Notes under the pieces: generated by a model | What the model was told of the DNA's origin: nothing | What the model saw: the letters and a program-made list of their open reading frames with translations, nothing else | Databases searched by the model: none | Shown: positions 49,759 through 60,651 of the stretch, piece by piece | Position numbering within the stretch: the stretch's first letter is position 1 | How the letters are laid out: the number at the start of each line of letters is the position of its first letter | Origin: Daphnia pulex | Taxonomy: Eukaryota; Arthropoda; Branchiopoda; Diplostraca; Daphniidae | Direction: 5' to 3' | Length of the DNA stretch: 64,000 nt | NCBI RefSeq assembly: GCF_021134715.1 | Contig: NC_060019.1 | Location: forward strand, 434,001-498,000 | Position numbers and translations under genes: made by a program

Positions 49759-50661
49759 TTAACCTAAGTCGGATTTGATCTGTCTTAGTTCTTCTGCCAC
49801 ATCGGATGAAGACCTTCTTTTTTCTGGGTCGGGATGGATCATTTTCTTGATGAGTTCGCGACGGGTGGGCGACGTTCAGGCCCGTACCTTTCAGGCCCTG
49901 CAGGAGTCATTCAGGCCCGTGGCCTGAAAGCCAGATTCACTTCACGCCCGTTGCGAACTTTTGGGTTTTGGAACAAATCCATCAACTTTTTTTAGACAAT
50001 ATACCCAATACTTGCCTCGTCCAATTGAAGTAATTTCAAAATTTCCGGCGCCAGCCAGTTGTACGTTTCTCTAACTCCACTCATGGAATAAGTTCCCCTT
50101 TCGTTGACTAGTTTGTTCAATCCAAATCCAGACCATTTCATCACGACTTCGTTGTTGACTGGATTCACCCAGATGAGGACGTTTTCTGGTTTGATATTTC
50201 GATGGATTACTTTCATTTGGTGAATGCACTCGAGTCCAATGGACAATTGATAGAGAACTTCAATCTCCTGTGGCATCTGGCCACGGTATTTTCGCGGGTC
50301 GCCATCTTTCAAAAATAATCGATCGAGTGAGGCTTCGCATAATTCGAGAACGTATTGCCTGAAATGGAATATTCAAACACACATGACAAATATTTCAGAA
50401 ATATTTCTTTTATAAGGTAACTGGTAACGTCACTTGAAATCCTGATCACCGTCTGCGTGAAATAATTCGATTACATTAGGGTGATTGAGTTTCAGCAAAG
50501 CTGTTTCTTCCCGTTCGTTTGTAAAATTGCTCAATTGACGTTTTCGATTTTCAATTGACGGCCACTGGAATGCCATGCCACATTCCTTTGTAGACCAAGC
50601 CATGACCTCTCTCTCCTAAAATCTCGTGGCGTTCAAACATCAATATCTTCTGTTCCAACAT
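49759..50661 (-). pseudogene. IRE1-like protein kinase domain, degenerate pseudokinase
   Basis: The minus-strand ATG at 50661 opens MLEQKILMFERHEILGERGH and continues with a glycine-loop-like GERGHGLVYKGMWHG. The frame is broken near 50531-50560, where TCAATTGACG occurs twice 20 bases apart. The second part reads KLNHPNVIELFH, then after a short intron YVLELCEASLDRLF. HRD has become HRN (VIHRNIKPENVLI) and the DFG motif is SGFG. The APE motif remains (WLAPEILKL). A stop comes at 49992-49994, but the end of a kinase C-lobe continues at 49759-49860 (RRELIKKMIHPDPEKRRSS). The closest resemblance is the kinase domain of IRE1, the ER-stress sensor. With a frameshift, lost catalytic residues and a missing middle part, it cannot be an active kinase. 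Confidence 0.75.
49876..49935. repeat. Short TTCAGGCCC repeat inside the kinase remnant
   Basis: Three direct copies of TTCAGGCC(C) and one inverted GGCCTGAA lie in 60 GC-rich bases, where the middle of the kinase C-lobe should be. Confidence 0.6.
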
Positions 50662-51724
50662 CAATCAGAACGTTTTCACTGAATGATCCTTTCAGGACTA
50701 GTTATTTCCTTCACTTAAGTAATCGGTGGTGTTTTCAGTGAGCTGGATATTCCACCAATTCTTCATTAAAAAAAAGAAAAAAAAAGAATAAAAAAGTTCC
50801 TTCCTTGAACCATGTTTTGAATCTTGGAGGGGACTGGTAGAAGTTCGTTTTTTTTTTTTTACTTACTCCTTTCCTAAGTTACTTGTTAGCAGAAAACGTC
50901 GTGCGTGCGGAAGTCACGTAAATATGCTGCGCTGTTCGAATAGAAGAACAAAACGTAAAAACCATTTGAAATGTCTGTGTTCAAAATGTGAGTGTAGCCT
51001 ACTTAGATAAAAGGGGGGAAAAAAAAATGAAAGATAAGGTTTCGTCGTCCATTATCAGATTTAAACGTTATCTCGAAAACCACCCCACCTTTGCAACATC
51101 TAAAACCATTCTTGTTTTTGGACGTACTGACTTAGAGATTCGAGAATTGGCTATTGCAAACTCAGAGTGTAATTTTCTCATTACGGTTTCATCAAATAAC
51201 GTTTCGTCCTACTTTAAAGCTCCTGACACATAATGAATGAGATGAAAACAAACCAAAATAAAATACAATACCGAAGACTGAGCCTTGTGCAAATATGTCG
51301 CTCTTGACTCATGTTCCTCTTTGATGTGCTGCTGTTTCATCTTTTCCATTTTCTTTTTCTTCTTGAATTTTGATTAATACTATTTCAGGGGCATACCAAT
51401 AATATCGGTGCCTCTGTTTGATCCACTGATGGAGTGACTTGTGGAGTGAGAAATAATTTTCAAGTAACCGAAATGATCGTGTCGATTTCTTTATTTCATT
51501 AACGCACGGGAAAACAAATCTGAACTGATAAGCCCCTCAGGTGTTTGCTTCCTTCCTTACCGGAGCAATTTCATCAAAGCTAAAAACATATTTTCGTGTT
51601 GTAGTCTTGAAGATGCGAATCATCATCACTTCTTCCTTTGAATTTCAGTCCCCAGCATTTGTTGTCAACGAGCGACAGTCTTTCGAGGTATATTCCAATT
51701 TTCATGGTTTGGAACGTGAGGATA
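50662..51724. other. AT-rich stretch without a supported gene
   Basis: Poly-A/T runs near 50770 and 50850. An 81-codon plus-strand open frame at 50988-51233 has no recognisable domain and unconvincing codon usage. Confidence 0.4.
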
Positions 51725-52892
51725 GGGTGCTAGCGAATGGTGGCTATTACCAGGGACTTGCACATTTTGGCGCGGTTGGATGTCGTCTATTGGAATAAAA
51801 GGCTTAGATGGTTGGCGAATGCTATTTGCAAATTTGAAAGCCAAGGCGGAGTTTTAAATCTTTGAGCTATAGCCTTTTTTGTTTTCTATTTGATTTATAG
51901 GCTCCAAGATTTTTTCCACTTTCGAACCTGGACTACTTCTATTCTTCTAGTCTTCTCACACAAACGAGAGTCTTCGAGATCTGCCTTCATCACTGAACCC
52001 TCTCTGATTCGTCTGTTCTTGTGTACATCCATGTGAACTCACATGTTTGGATTCACGAGGACGTGGTTCCTTCCATCTCCCTCCAGTCTGGTCTTCACTT
52101 AAGGTAAACCTTTTCTTGTTTTATTGGCAACTGATAGCTCTGTTCGATTTTAAACGAGAATGACTACAACGTGTATCATTTGACCGATTTGACCTGACCA
52201 TGACATTTTTTCGATCAAGTCGATGTGATATTGTTTTATAGCGAATTGTTTTTACACACACTTAGGTGTCAAAATAAGAGAAGAAGGGTTGGGAAAACAT
52301 AGGGAGAATGAACGATTCCATCTCCAATTAACGTTGGCTGGAATTGGAATTTGCGAAGAAATGATTTGATTTGATTAAGGAATAGTTCTCGATCAGTTTC
52401 GCCCAATCGTTTTACATATAAAAAATAATTGCTGGTTAATCTATGGAAAATAGGGGAGTATTTAAGACGAGGAATCACAATGAACCAGTCGAATCAGAGT
52501 TCATTTTCTTTCACTTTCGTTGAACGACTTGTTACGTCAGAAGGAAGCGATCCTTAAATTTATCTGATTGTTTTCTCTTTTGTCACCAAGAATCAATTTG
52601 GTTCGTGGATATTTTTATTCATTTGTTTATTACCGTGTCTTCATCTTCAGCCCATCTCATCTCGTCTTATTTTTTCGAATTGCATTTTGGGTCTTTTATC
52701 GTCGTCTTGCTTTCCGTAAATTCCAATATGTTAGGGGACAGTTTCTCTCGTGTTGTTCCCCACATTTTACCCATTACTAATCAAAAAAGGAAACCGGCTT
52801 AGGGTAAAGGGCAAGCACTAAACCAGTTATGAAGAACGGTTAGTCATCAGCTCTGTCATAAATAACCTCTGTGTGGTTTTATTGTTGAGACT
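51725..52892 (+). repeat. Noncoding duplicated unit, copy B
   Basis: Second copy of the unit at 48345-49562, about 80-90% alike by eye over most of its length. It lies upstream of the semaphorin-like gene in the same orientation. Confidence 0.85.
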
Positions 52893-53086
52893 CTCTTACA
52901 CGCCACTTTGTGCTCGTTCCGGACTGTTACTGATGCCAGTTCAACTTCAATTCGATCGCCCTGCAGTTCTGAGTTTTCTGGCTAGTCGTTTGTCAAGTGG
53001 AACGGTGAAACAACAACCCCCGATTATCAACCGCAACCACACAAACTTGCGTCTTTTTTCCTACTCGTTTGAAATCAATCGAGTCT

Positions 53087-53443
53087 TGTAATGCCCCGCC
53101 CATCCCATGATGGCCGCTCCTGAGGACGTCACATCCTGACGTCACAACCCGACGTCACACTGGACACCATGCGCACTCAGCACGTACAAACCCAAGATGA
53201 CTCGCCGCGCCAGCCCGGAACGACTCGGTGCACCAGCCCGGTCTGGGCCCTGGTAGAGGCTGGTCTGAGCTTGCATGGCAGCCAGTCCAGCCAACAAGGT
53301 GCTGACCCAGCGATCCCACTAGAGATATAAACCGTCTCTCTTCCCACGCTCTCTCTCTCTCTTGCCCCGGCACTCGCTCTCTCTCTGTACACCCCGATTA
53401 GTCAATACATCGGCTTCTTAGTGCATGTAATCGGTGTATTACA
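53087..53443. mobile_element. Probable solo LTR of a retrotransposon
   Basis: 357 bases beginning TGTAATGCCCC and ending GTGTATTACA, with 6-base inverted ends (TGTAAT/ATTACA) and the TG..CA boundary of LTRs. It is flanked on both sides by GTCT, a likely 4-base target duplication. Inside are three GACGTCAC-like sites, TATAAA near 53321, CT-rich runs and much higher GC than the surroundings. No internal retrotransposon coding region is present. It lies about 350 bases upstream of the first supported exon of the semaphorin-like gene. Confidence 0.8.
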
Positions 53444-53798
53444 GTCTGGTGAACCGCGTCAATTTTAATCTGCCCAAAAAGGTTGGTTTTTAGTAACGTT
53501 TCCGTTTGCCTTTTGTTTTTCTTTGTCTTTTTGATTTGGTAAAATTGTGGATTTTCTGTAATGTGATCTCTTAACCGTGTTGTTGTGTCGAATTAGGTTA
53601 GATGCAGGATGTTCATCTGATAAGATTTATTTTGGCTTTTTTTTTTTTTAATTGTTTGAAAATTGAATTTCACTTTGTTTATTTTGATTGCTAATTTTTA
53701 TCATAAATTGAATTTGATTAGTCCATTGACCGACTCAATAAGAAAACTTTTATTTGCAGGAGTCTCCAACGGCTCAACTGGATAACCTGTGACGGACG

Positions 53799-56700
53799 AT
53801 GGGAAATTTCAAAGTGGCGGCCTTGGCTGTGGCGGCCATCCTCGGCGTCTCTTCATTTGCTTCCCAACACCACGGACCTAGTCCCGATTTACCTGATTTA
53901 CCCGATTTCCGGCAACCCAACGATGGCGGTAAGTTGAAAATTTCCCAAAAGTGTCAAATTCAAATTAAAAAACTCAATATGATAGTCATCTTCCTGCCCA
54001 TTCCGACTTGGCTGTGTACGATAAGATGTTGACTGATTTTTTCATTGTTACACATTGCCTATCCAGTTTTGGAAGAGTCGGTGGTCAGGTTCAACCTCAG
54101 CGTCGCCCGCAATTTTTCTTCGTTGATGTTTGACGTGACGTGAGGGCAACTTATCGTGGCCGCAAGGTAAAACACATTTTCCTAAGGGGTAACAATTTCT
54201 GTTTGAGACTAGATCGCCAATTCTTTTTTAATTTTTATGGACGATGGATTGGGTTATTGTTCGCATCCTGCTATTCGATCCCCCTCCCACCATATAATTT
54301 GAAAGTTGCGAAACATGTTGCATTCATTAGGCAAAACAGGAAACCATGGAGGGATCAAAGTCGAGCGGTAGTGTCGGGTTGAGCGACGATGCAAAGGGTT
54401 CAACAGAATGGGAGGTCAACAAAAAAGAACGTAAGCAGGACAAGTGGGCGAAATACTAGGAATTAAAGTGAAAAGGCTATCGACTGGTGTCGAGTTTGTC
54501 GTTTCATTTGATGTTTCGATCGATCCTTTCCAAACTTGAAGGACCATCAAAGTGAATCGATGGCAAATGTGGCAAACAAAATCTGGAGGAGATGACTCTG
54601 GGATAACTGACTCATTTCTAATTTGCCCAGTCTATAAGTTTGATGGATTGATTTTATTTTGAAAAATTCGACTTGATTATTCTACAAGAAGAAAAAATGT
54701 TGGCCTGTTTTAAAGAAAATATCGGCAACTTTTATTTTCAATCACAACCGACATCAGGGACTATCTATTCCGCTTGAGCTTGGACGGATTGGCTCTCTTG
54801 GAAGAATCGCGCTGGCCAGCCGATGACAAAGCGGTCAAAGACTGCCAACAAAAGGTCCAACGGAAGGACGACTGTCACAACTTCATCCGCGTTCTGCACG
54901 TCCACGGTATTCACATTCTTTCCGGACTCTATGATTTCTCTCGTTTAATGAAAGTCCAAACTCTCCGACCGAAATAATTAAATAACCGCAACAAATTTTG
55001 TTTTTCATTTTGCGTCTATTCATTCAGGTGATCAACTTCTGGCGTGCGGGACCAACGCCTTTACTCCCCGATGCTCCTGGCGTCCGCTCAAGGCCATCAA
55101 CAACATCTCGGAATGGTCAACGGGCATTGACAGGTTAGAAATCCTGCAGCATTCCTGGTCACTTTCAATTCATTTTTCCTCTTTATTTGATGGACGTGAT
55201 AGATGTCCGCATAGCCCTCACAGTCACATGAGCAGTTTACTGTCGAGCGGACCGGCAGGCACGGCCGATTTGTTCATCGGCTCGCCGACAGACTTGTCCA
55301 GCCAGGAGGTGGCTATCTTCCGGCTGCCTTTGAATTCCTCCGTTTCCAGCACATCGGCTGACAGTTTCATTGTCGGCCCGCAGCTTGGGCATTTGAGGAC
55401 GTTGCCAAGCAACGTCAACTGGCTGGACGCTGCCGAATTCGTGGCGTCGGTGGAAGTGGACCAGTTTGTCTTCTTCTTTTTACGAGAGGCGGCCATCGAG
55501 GTCAGCAACTGCGGCAAGGCCGTTTACTCCCGTGTGGCCAGGGTCTGCAAGAACGACATGGGCAGTGGCCAGCAGCAAAGGCTCAAAGACAGTACGTGGA
55601 CGACCTTTATCAAAGCCCGGCTCAATTGCTCAGTGCCGGCCGAGTCTCCGTTCTACTACGACCACATTCAGAGCGTCGTCTACGTGGAAGAGGAGCGGCT
55701 CTTTTACGCCGCCTTCACAACAGCCGAGTTAATAATCACACGTCATTTTTTCTATTAAATTTGACTTAATCTTGTTTTTCAAATTTCCCGCTCTAATGTA
55801 GAAATTCAATTGCTGGATCGGCCGTTTGCTCCTTCACCCTGGATTCGATTCAAGAATCGTTCGCCGGTCCGTTCAAAATCCAGTCGAGTCCCAATTCGAC
55901 CTGGGAGAGTGTCAACTCGACTCACGCCCACTCGCATTGCAATTCTGTTGAGCCGAGCAGTTCTCCGGTGGAAGCTGGAAAGTATCAGCTGATGGATCGC
56001 GCTGTCCAATCTCTACCTGGAAAATACGGAAGTAAACCACTGATCCAGCTGGATTTGGAACGATTCAACCACATCGCCGTCGACGTGGTCGCCACTCAAA
56101 ATCATTCGTCCATTCACGTCCTCTACGTGGCATCTCGAGACGGTCTCGTTCGCAAATATTCCGTCCTGCCCATTACTCAGGAACGCTGTCTGGTCGAAAT
56201 TGTCGATCCTTTTGCCCGGTTGAGCCAACCGGCCGACCGCCAGATCCAAACGATGCAATTCCTCAAAGTGCAGGTATGTCGCCGGCCCCTGTGAAATTAA
56301 CGTTCCGATTAGATGACTCATCCTTATTGCTCCTTTTATTGTTTCTCCCGCTGTACTGGACAGAACACGCTGTACATTGGAACGAAAAACGAGGTGATCC
56401 GACTGGCCAGTCGACGATGCAAGCGATTCGCCAACAGGACGCAGTGTCTCGATTCCGCGGATCCTTACTGCGGATGGCAGTCGCAACTGGCCAAGTGTTC
56501 GCCTCCGCCCCACAACAATCCGCACGCCTCCTGTTGGGAGCAGCTGCAGCAAACCCTCACCACCTGCCCCACACCCAGCACTCCAGGTGAATAATTATCT
56601 TTTTTTCCCTATAATTGTTTTTTATTCTTAGCAGTGCGTCTGCCCATCTTGGTGATGTAATGGCAATTATTTAGCCACTCACTTTGAATTTAACTTATGT

Positions 56701-57819
56701 GCAGAACACTAAAACGACAGCGAAAATAAAACGTCGATCCATCCGGTGTGAAAGCGGATGATTCGTTTATTTTGTGTTGTCACTTTGAAGATTTGGCGAG
56801 TCGGTTGAACTATTATTATCTCAATGGGAAATCTGTTTGGTTTCGCTCAGTTTTCGTTTGATCAATTTTTCATTTGTGCTGATCCAATTCTGATTTTGTT
56901 TTTATTAGAAGGGAAAAGCGTCAACGGCGAATCATCTTCTATTACGATTGTCGGAGTAAGTTTTCTTATGATAGACTTTTGTCAGAACATCTCAAATGGT
57001 TCATTTCTGTTTGATCTTATTCGACGGAATGTGACGTTGATTGGCCCAACTTCTTGTCTTCCGCTCATTCTTATCCTCTCTTGACGGTGAAATGAACGGG
57101 CCAGCTTTTCTTGTTGGTGAGGATGAGATGTTAGATTATTAATTAAATAATGGGACCTCTTGACTCGCTCTTGACTTTGCACCACTTTGAGATAATGTGG
57201 TATTTTGTGGTAGGCCTAATCATTTTAATTGATTGATTGATTTTTTTCTGAAACTAAAAAGGGCGGAGGTGTTTGTGGCTGCAACGAGAGTTCCATTATC
57301 GCCAAACTGGCCGAGCAAGTCAAACAGGGAGCACCGGGCGTCGACGGCAAACCTGGCATGACGGGCATTCCGGTAATATTATTCAAGACAGAATGACATG
57401 TTTTAAAAAATGTAATCATCTTTTTTTGTCGCCTGTATAGGGAACTCAAGGTCAGATGGGACCGACTGGACCTGAAGGCCCAGCTGGAGAGAAAGGAGAA
57501 CGCGGAGATGGCGGCCCAATTGGCAAAGAAGGTCCTTCTGGACCCAAAGGCGAGCCCGGTCGAGATGGACCACCCGGTGATCTAGGAAAACCTGGGCTAC
57601 CAGGTACCAAAGGAGATCGAGGAACCGACGGGGAAATGGGTCCTACAGGCGACACTGGCGAGCCGGGATTGCCAGGAACCAAAGGCGAAATTGGCCCTGC
57701 GTGTCCAGTCGGTCCTTCGGTTATTTCCAGTGTCGAAGGAGCCAAAGGAAATCGAGGCAAACGGGGCAAGCCAGGTCCTCCTGGACCTCCTGGACCTCCA
57801 AGCGAACCGTCAAAATCAG
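53799..57819 (+). CDS. Semaphorin-5-like ectodomain joined in frame to collagen repeats; in-frame TGA
   Basis: Exons: 53799-53928 (non-coding from 53760), 54067-54166, 54758-54906, 55028-55133, 55203-55727, 55802-56273, 56364-56586, 56909-56955, 57262-57372 and 57441-57819. A signal peptide is present ([20 protein letters not shown]). The Sema domain resembles SEMA5 ([69 protein letters not shown]). A PSI domain follows ([11 protein letters not shown]). SEMA5 proteins then carry thrombospondin repeats, but here phase-1 exons lead to G-X-Y collagen repeats ([16 protein letters not shown]). Exon 2 has TGA at 54141-54143 (codon 69). A second donor, AC|GTGAGG after 54139, has the same phase and removes the TGA with nine codons. 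Semaphorins signal through plexins. Whether this gene is active is open. Confidence 0.8.
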
Positions 57820-57960
57820 GTAACTTATTCTAAACAAAAGTAACAAACCAAACGAATAAAACTAACTTTCTTTTCCTCTTGACCTTCCTTAAATCCCAAC
57901 AGTCCTAACCTAATCATCTAACCATTTCAATCACCATAATAATAAAACCCAGGCTAGAAA
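56600..57960 (+). repeat. Tandem duplication with the collagen exons, copy 1
   Basis: Starts in the intron after the PSI exon (TTAGCAGTGCGTCTGCCCATCTTG) and covers three collagen exons and the following intron. It is about 90% alike to 62668-64000. Confidence 0.9.
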
Positions 57961-58971
57961 TTCCAACCAGGTACAGTCAAAATCCAAAAGTCTTTCTTGA
58001 AAAGTTCTTTCTTTTTCTTCGTTTCAAAAAATGTTGTTTATGCCAAAGTCCCGAATATTTCGCAAGGGAATTTGGTTTCGTTTGATGGGGGTGGACACTT
58101 TGTAATAACCGATTTCTTTTGGCAACTTTTTTAGGATCGTCTTCGTCGTCGCAAGGTGGTGAGGGGAGCCCAATAGGTGTGGCGCCGGGAATAGTCATGC
58201 ATCTGTTCTTGTGTACATCCATGTGAGTGTGGATGTATTCACAAGGACATGATTCATTCCTTTTCCCTCATCAAGTCTGGACTTTATTCATCCAGTTAAA
58301 ACACCCACTCGATTAAGGTAGGACTCAACAACCTTTTTTTCTTATCTGGTAGCTGTTCAATTTGTGCCATATTTTTACTTAATGGAGATTCAGGGGGTAT
58401 TGAAGAGATGAAGAGTCACAATGAATGGGGGTTCAATTTGTTACGTCTTCGCTGAACGATTTCTTACGTCAGAAGTACCTTGAGCGACGTTTGATCTCGT
58501 TTTTAATCAACTCATTTATTTATGTTTTTAGACCGGCAGTTAACGAATATTCATCCGCCCAGGGATCAACCTATTCCCGTTAGCGTGCCACACCTACATA
58601 GGACAGGTCCGTCTCTCGAAAAGGTAAAATACCCCCAATAAGTATTTTAATCGAAACTCTGTAGAGTTGGGTCAATCCGACGATTATGACGGACACAATG
58701 GTGGAGAGCTGATGAGAGACTTAATCAGTTCACATTTAGGGCAGGACGCAGACACGCGGGGTCTCTAAGAGTAAATAGGTTGACAGATTGTAGAACTCTT
58801 TTTCATTCGCCCGGCTCATTCATTTAATCTCAAGCGATCTTTCATTTTTAAAAACAAGTGAAAATTCCCTCCACATCAATTCAATTGACATCCGATGCCC
58901 AAATGAACAAGAGATCGAACATTTTAAATTGCCCGTCTACAATTTTTATTTTTATTTTTCTTTGTGAATAA
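57820..58971 (+). other. Downstream part of the collagen gene and unit fragment
   Basis: Two alternative phase-1 continuations of the collagen frame are visible. One exon begins at about 58136 (TTTTTTAG|GATCG) and reads GSSSSSQGGEGSPIGVAPG, but hits a stop at about 58222 inside a fragment of the repeated unit. Another at about 58533-58624 reads RQLTNIHPPRDQPIPVSVPH and ends at AAG|GTAAAA. I cannot tell which, if either, is used. Confidence 0.35.
58193..58480 (+). repeat. Fragment of the duplicated unit, copy C
   Basis: Matches copies A and B in CTTGTGTACATCCATGTGAG, ATTCACAAGGACATGATTC, AAGGTAGGACTC and a TTACGTCAGAAG block. It is shorter and more diverged. Confidence 0.7.
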
Positions 58972-60010
58972 TCACGGGGATGCTTCACAGATATATCGTT
59001 AGTCATGGTATTGGCACGAAAATTCGTCCCAATGTCCGTTTTCGTAGGTGACGCCGTAAAACGAGGCCGAGGCAGTGCTGTCCGTCCTTGTTGTTTTTCG
59101 GTCGCCCTGGATACCAGTTGGTGTAGTCTATTGGCGTCCCTGCTGGTGCTACTGTTTCATTTCCATAGTGATTCCATTCCCATTGGCTGCCGAGTTCAGA
59201 GTATTTGCCCGACGTCCAGAGTATGCCATAGTTGAATTCTGTTGTCGAATTTTCACGCGATAGAAACGGCGGAAATGAAAGCGACGAGGTTAAATTTTTA
59301 AAAAATGTTGTCCTAACCGCCTACCGTGGTTGAGTTGAAAAAAGTCGTCAATCATCTTGTCCTCTTGTTGCGTTTCAATAGTCGACAGCGTCATGTTTTG
59401 CTCTAAGCATCTCTCGTATGCCCTTTCCCAGTCATCCCTGTCCTATAGGAGTTTTTAAGAAGTCAATTATGCAATTAATTAAGGTACTATATGTAATCTA
59501 TTATGGAGTAACGTACGACGCCGCATTCATAGTTGTAAATACAAATACTTGCGCAATAGCACTTGCCGCCCAATTCCCAGCAACTGATGCTGGATATAGT
59601 TGGGGAAATATTTTCCACAGTCACCTGGTGGATATGGTGGTCTTGTTGCTTGAAGAAGAATAATTGAGAGAATAGATTTTCCCGAAAAATGTATTAGGTT
59701 TTAAAAAAATGAGCAAACATATTAAATATTGATCGCTCAAAAAGCGTTCAAAAAAGTTAGAACTTGTTTTTCAAGTCGTAAAATCACTTAGCACGCACGC
59801 CGTGTAGGATCATAGACTCGCAGACGCTCTGCCTGATCTGAAAGTGTGTGGATCGAACAAGCCAACGCTTGCCCATTCGACACTGTCAAATAAAATTTTA
59901 TGATTTTTCCGGATGTTTCAAAGTGATTGCCAAGAAGACGATCTCGCAGGCGTAACGTTCTAGATTCCTTCTCCGACAGTCCGACTTGAATGTTATTTTC
60001 GTGACCAAAA
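58972..60010 (-). pseudogene. C-type lectin gene, decayed
   Basis: Read on the minus strand, about 59790-60010 is open and gives EKESRTLRLRDRLLGNHF and VSNGQALACSIHTLSDQAER, an unrecognised N-terminal part. Then follow a CWELGGKCY segment (about 59600) and an exon with DRDDWERAYERCLEQNMTLS (about 59330-59450). The main C-type lectin exon is about 59055-59240 (WTSGKYSELGSQWEWNHYG; YTNWYPGRPKNN; HCLGL). Near 59058 the frame shifts by one base. The restored frame gives YENGHWDEFSCQYHD, then TAA at 58999-59001, then YICEASP and a final TGA. The order matches a C-type carbohydrate-recognition domain, which binds sugars. The two breaks in the last 90 bases indicate a pseudogene, though a single sequencing error could account for one of them. 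Confidence 0.6.
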
Positions 60011-60268
60011 CATCCAGACTCTGCTCAACATAGTCATGTAGCTATGACCTATACAATTTATCTCTGTCAAATAAGTTTTTCACACTTTAGTAATTTGATA
60101 TTTATAGTGATTGTTTCCATGTCTGTGGCGTGGAAGTTCAAGAGCTGATGGACTTTTTAAAAGTGCTCCCCATATTCCAATTGGAATGAATGGTTTAGAA
60201 TATTATTATGTGTGAAATGTCGAACAGCTTGGCGATGAAGGTCACCTTATCTCATTCTCCTTTTCATC

Positions 60269-60594
60269 TTATTGATTTCGTCGAAGGCCTTGGTCTTTGT
60301 CTTCATTCCTCTTATTCGCTGGAGACCTTGGTCCTCTTCCTTTTAACTAAGCATTACCCAGAATACGCAGAAACGTAACGTTGAAGCTAGAACCTATTTT
60401 TCTTTCGTACCTATACGTACACTTGTAGGCAGAGTTGGTTTTGCTTTGCCTCTTACTGCTTCTAGAATCTTTCCCTCCGTGTCTATTTTCTTTTTTCCGG
60501 CCTTTACTGGTTGTGTGAACCGATACTGGACGTTTCGCTTTTTGACTGTTTTGTTGGGAACAGCATTAAGCTCGGTCCTGTTCGCACATTGCAA
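60269..60594 (-). CDS. Possible small basic protein, divergent from the VTA1-MIF4G gene
   Basis: Two minus-strand pieces, 60421-60594 and 60269-60346, join in phase 0 through AAGT|GTACGT and GCTTAG. They would give 83 aa rich in Lys and Arg (NKTVKKRNVQYRFTQPVKAG; then GRGPRSPANKRNEDKDQG). It would start 57 bases from the ATG at 60652, an arrangement like GCP4/TRIP4. No family is recognised. It may be chance. Confidence 0.3.
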
Positions 60595-60651
60595 TCAACG
60601 AGAAAATTCCGATCGTGACAGAGTAAACATTAGACCAACTACGACTGCGCT

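Noticed and set aside
54141..54143. TGA as a selenocysteine codon
   Set aside because: Relatives have Arg here, semaphorins are not selenoproteins and no SECIS-like element was noticed. Nonsense mutation or alternative splicing is simpler.
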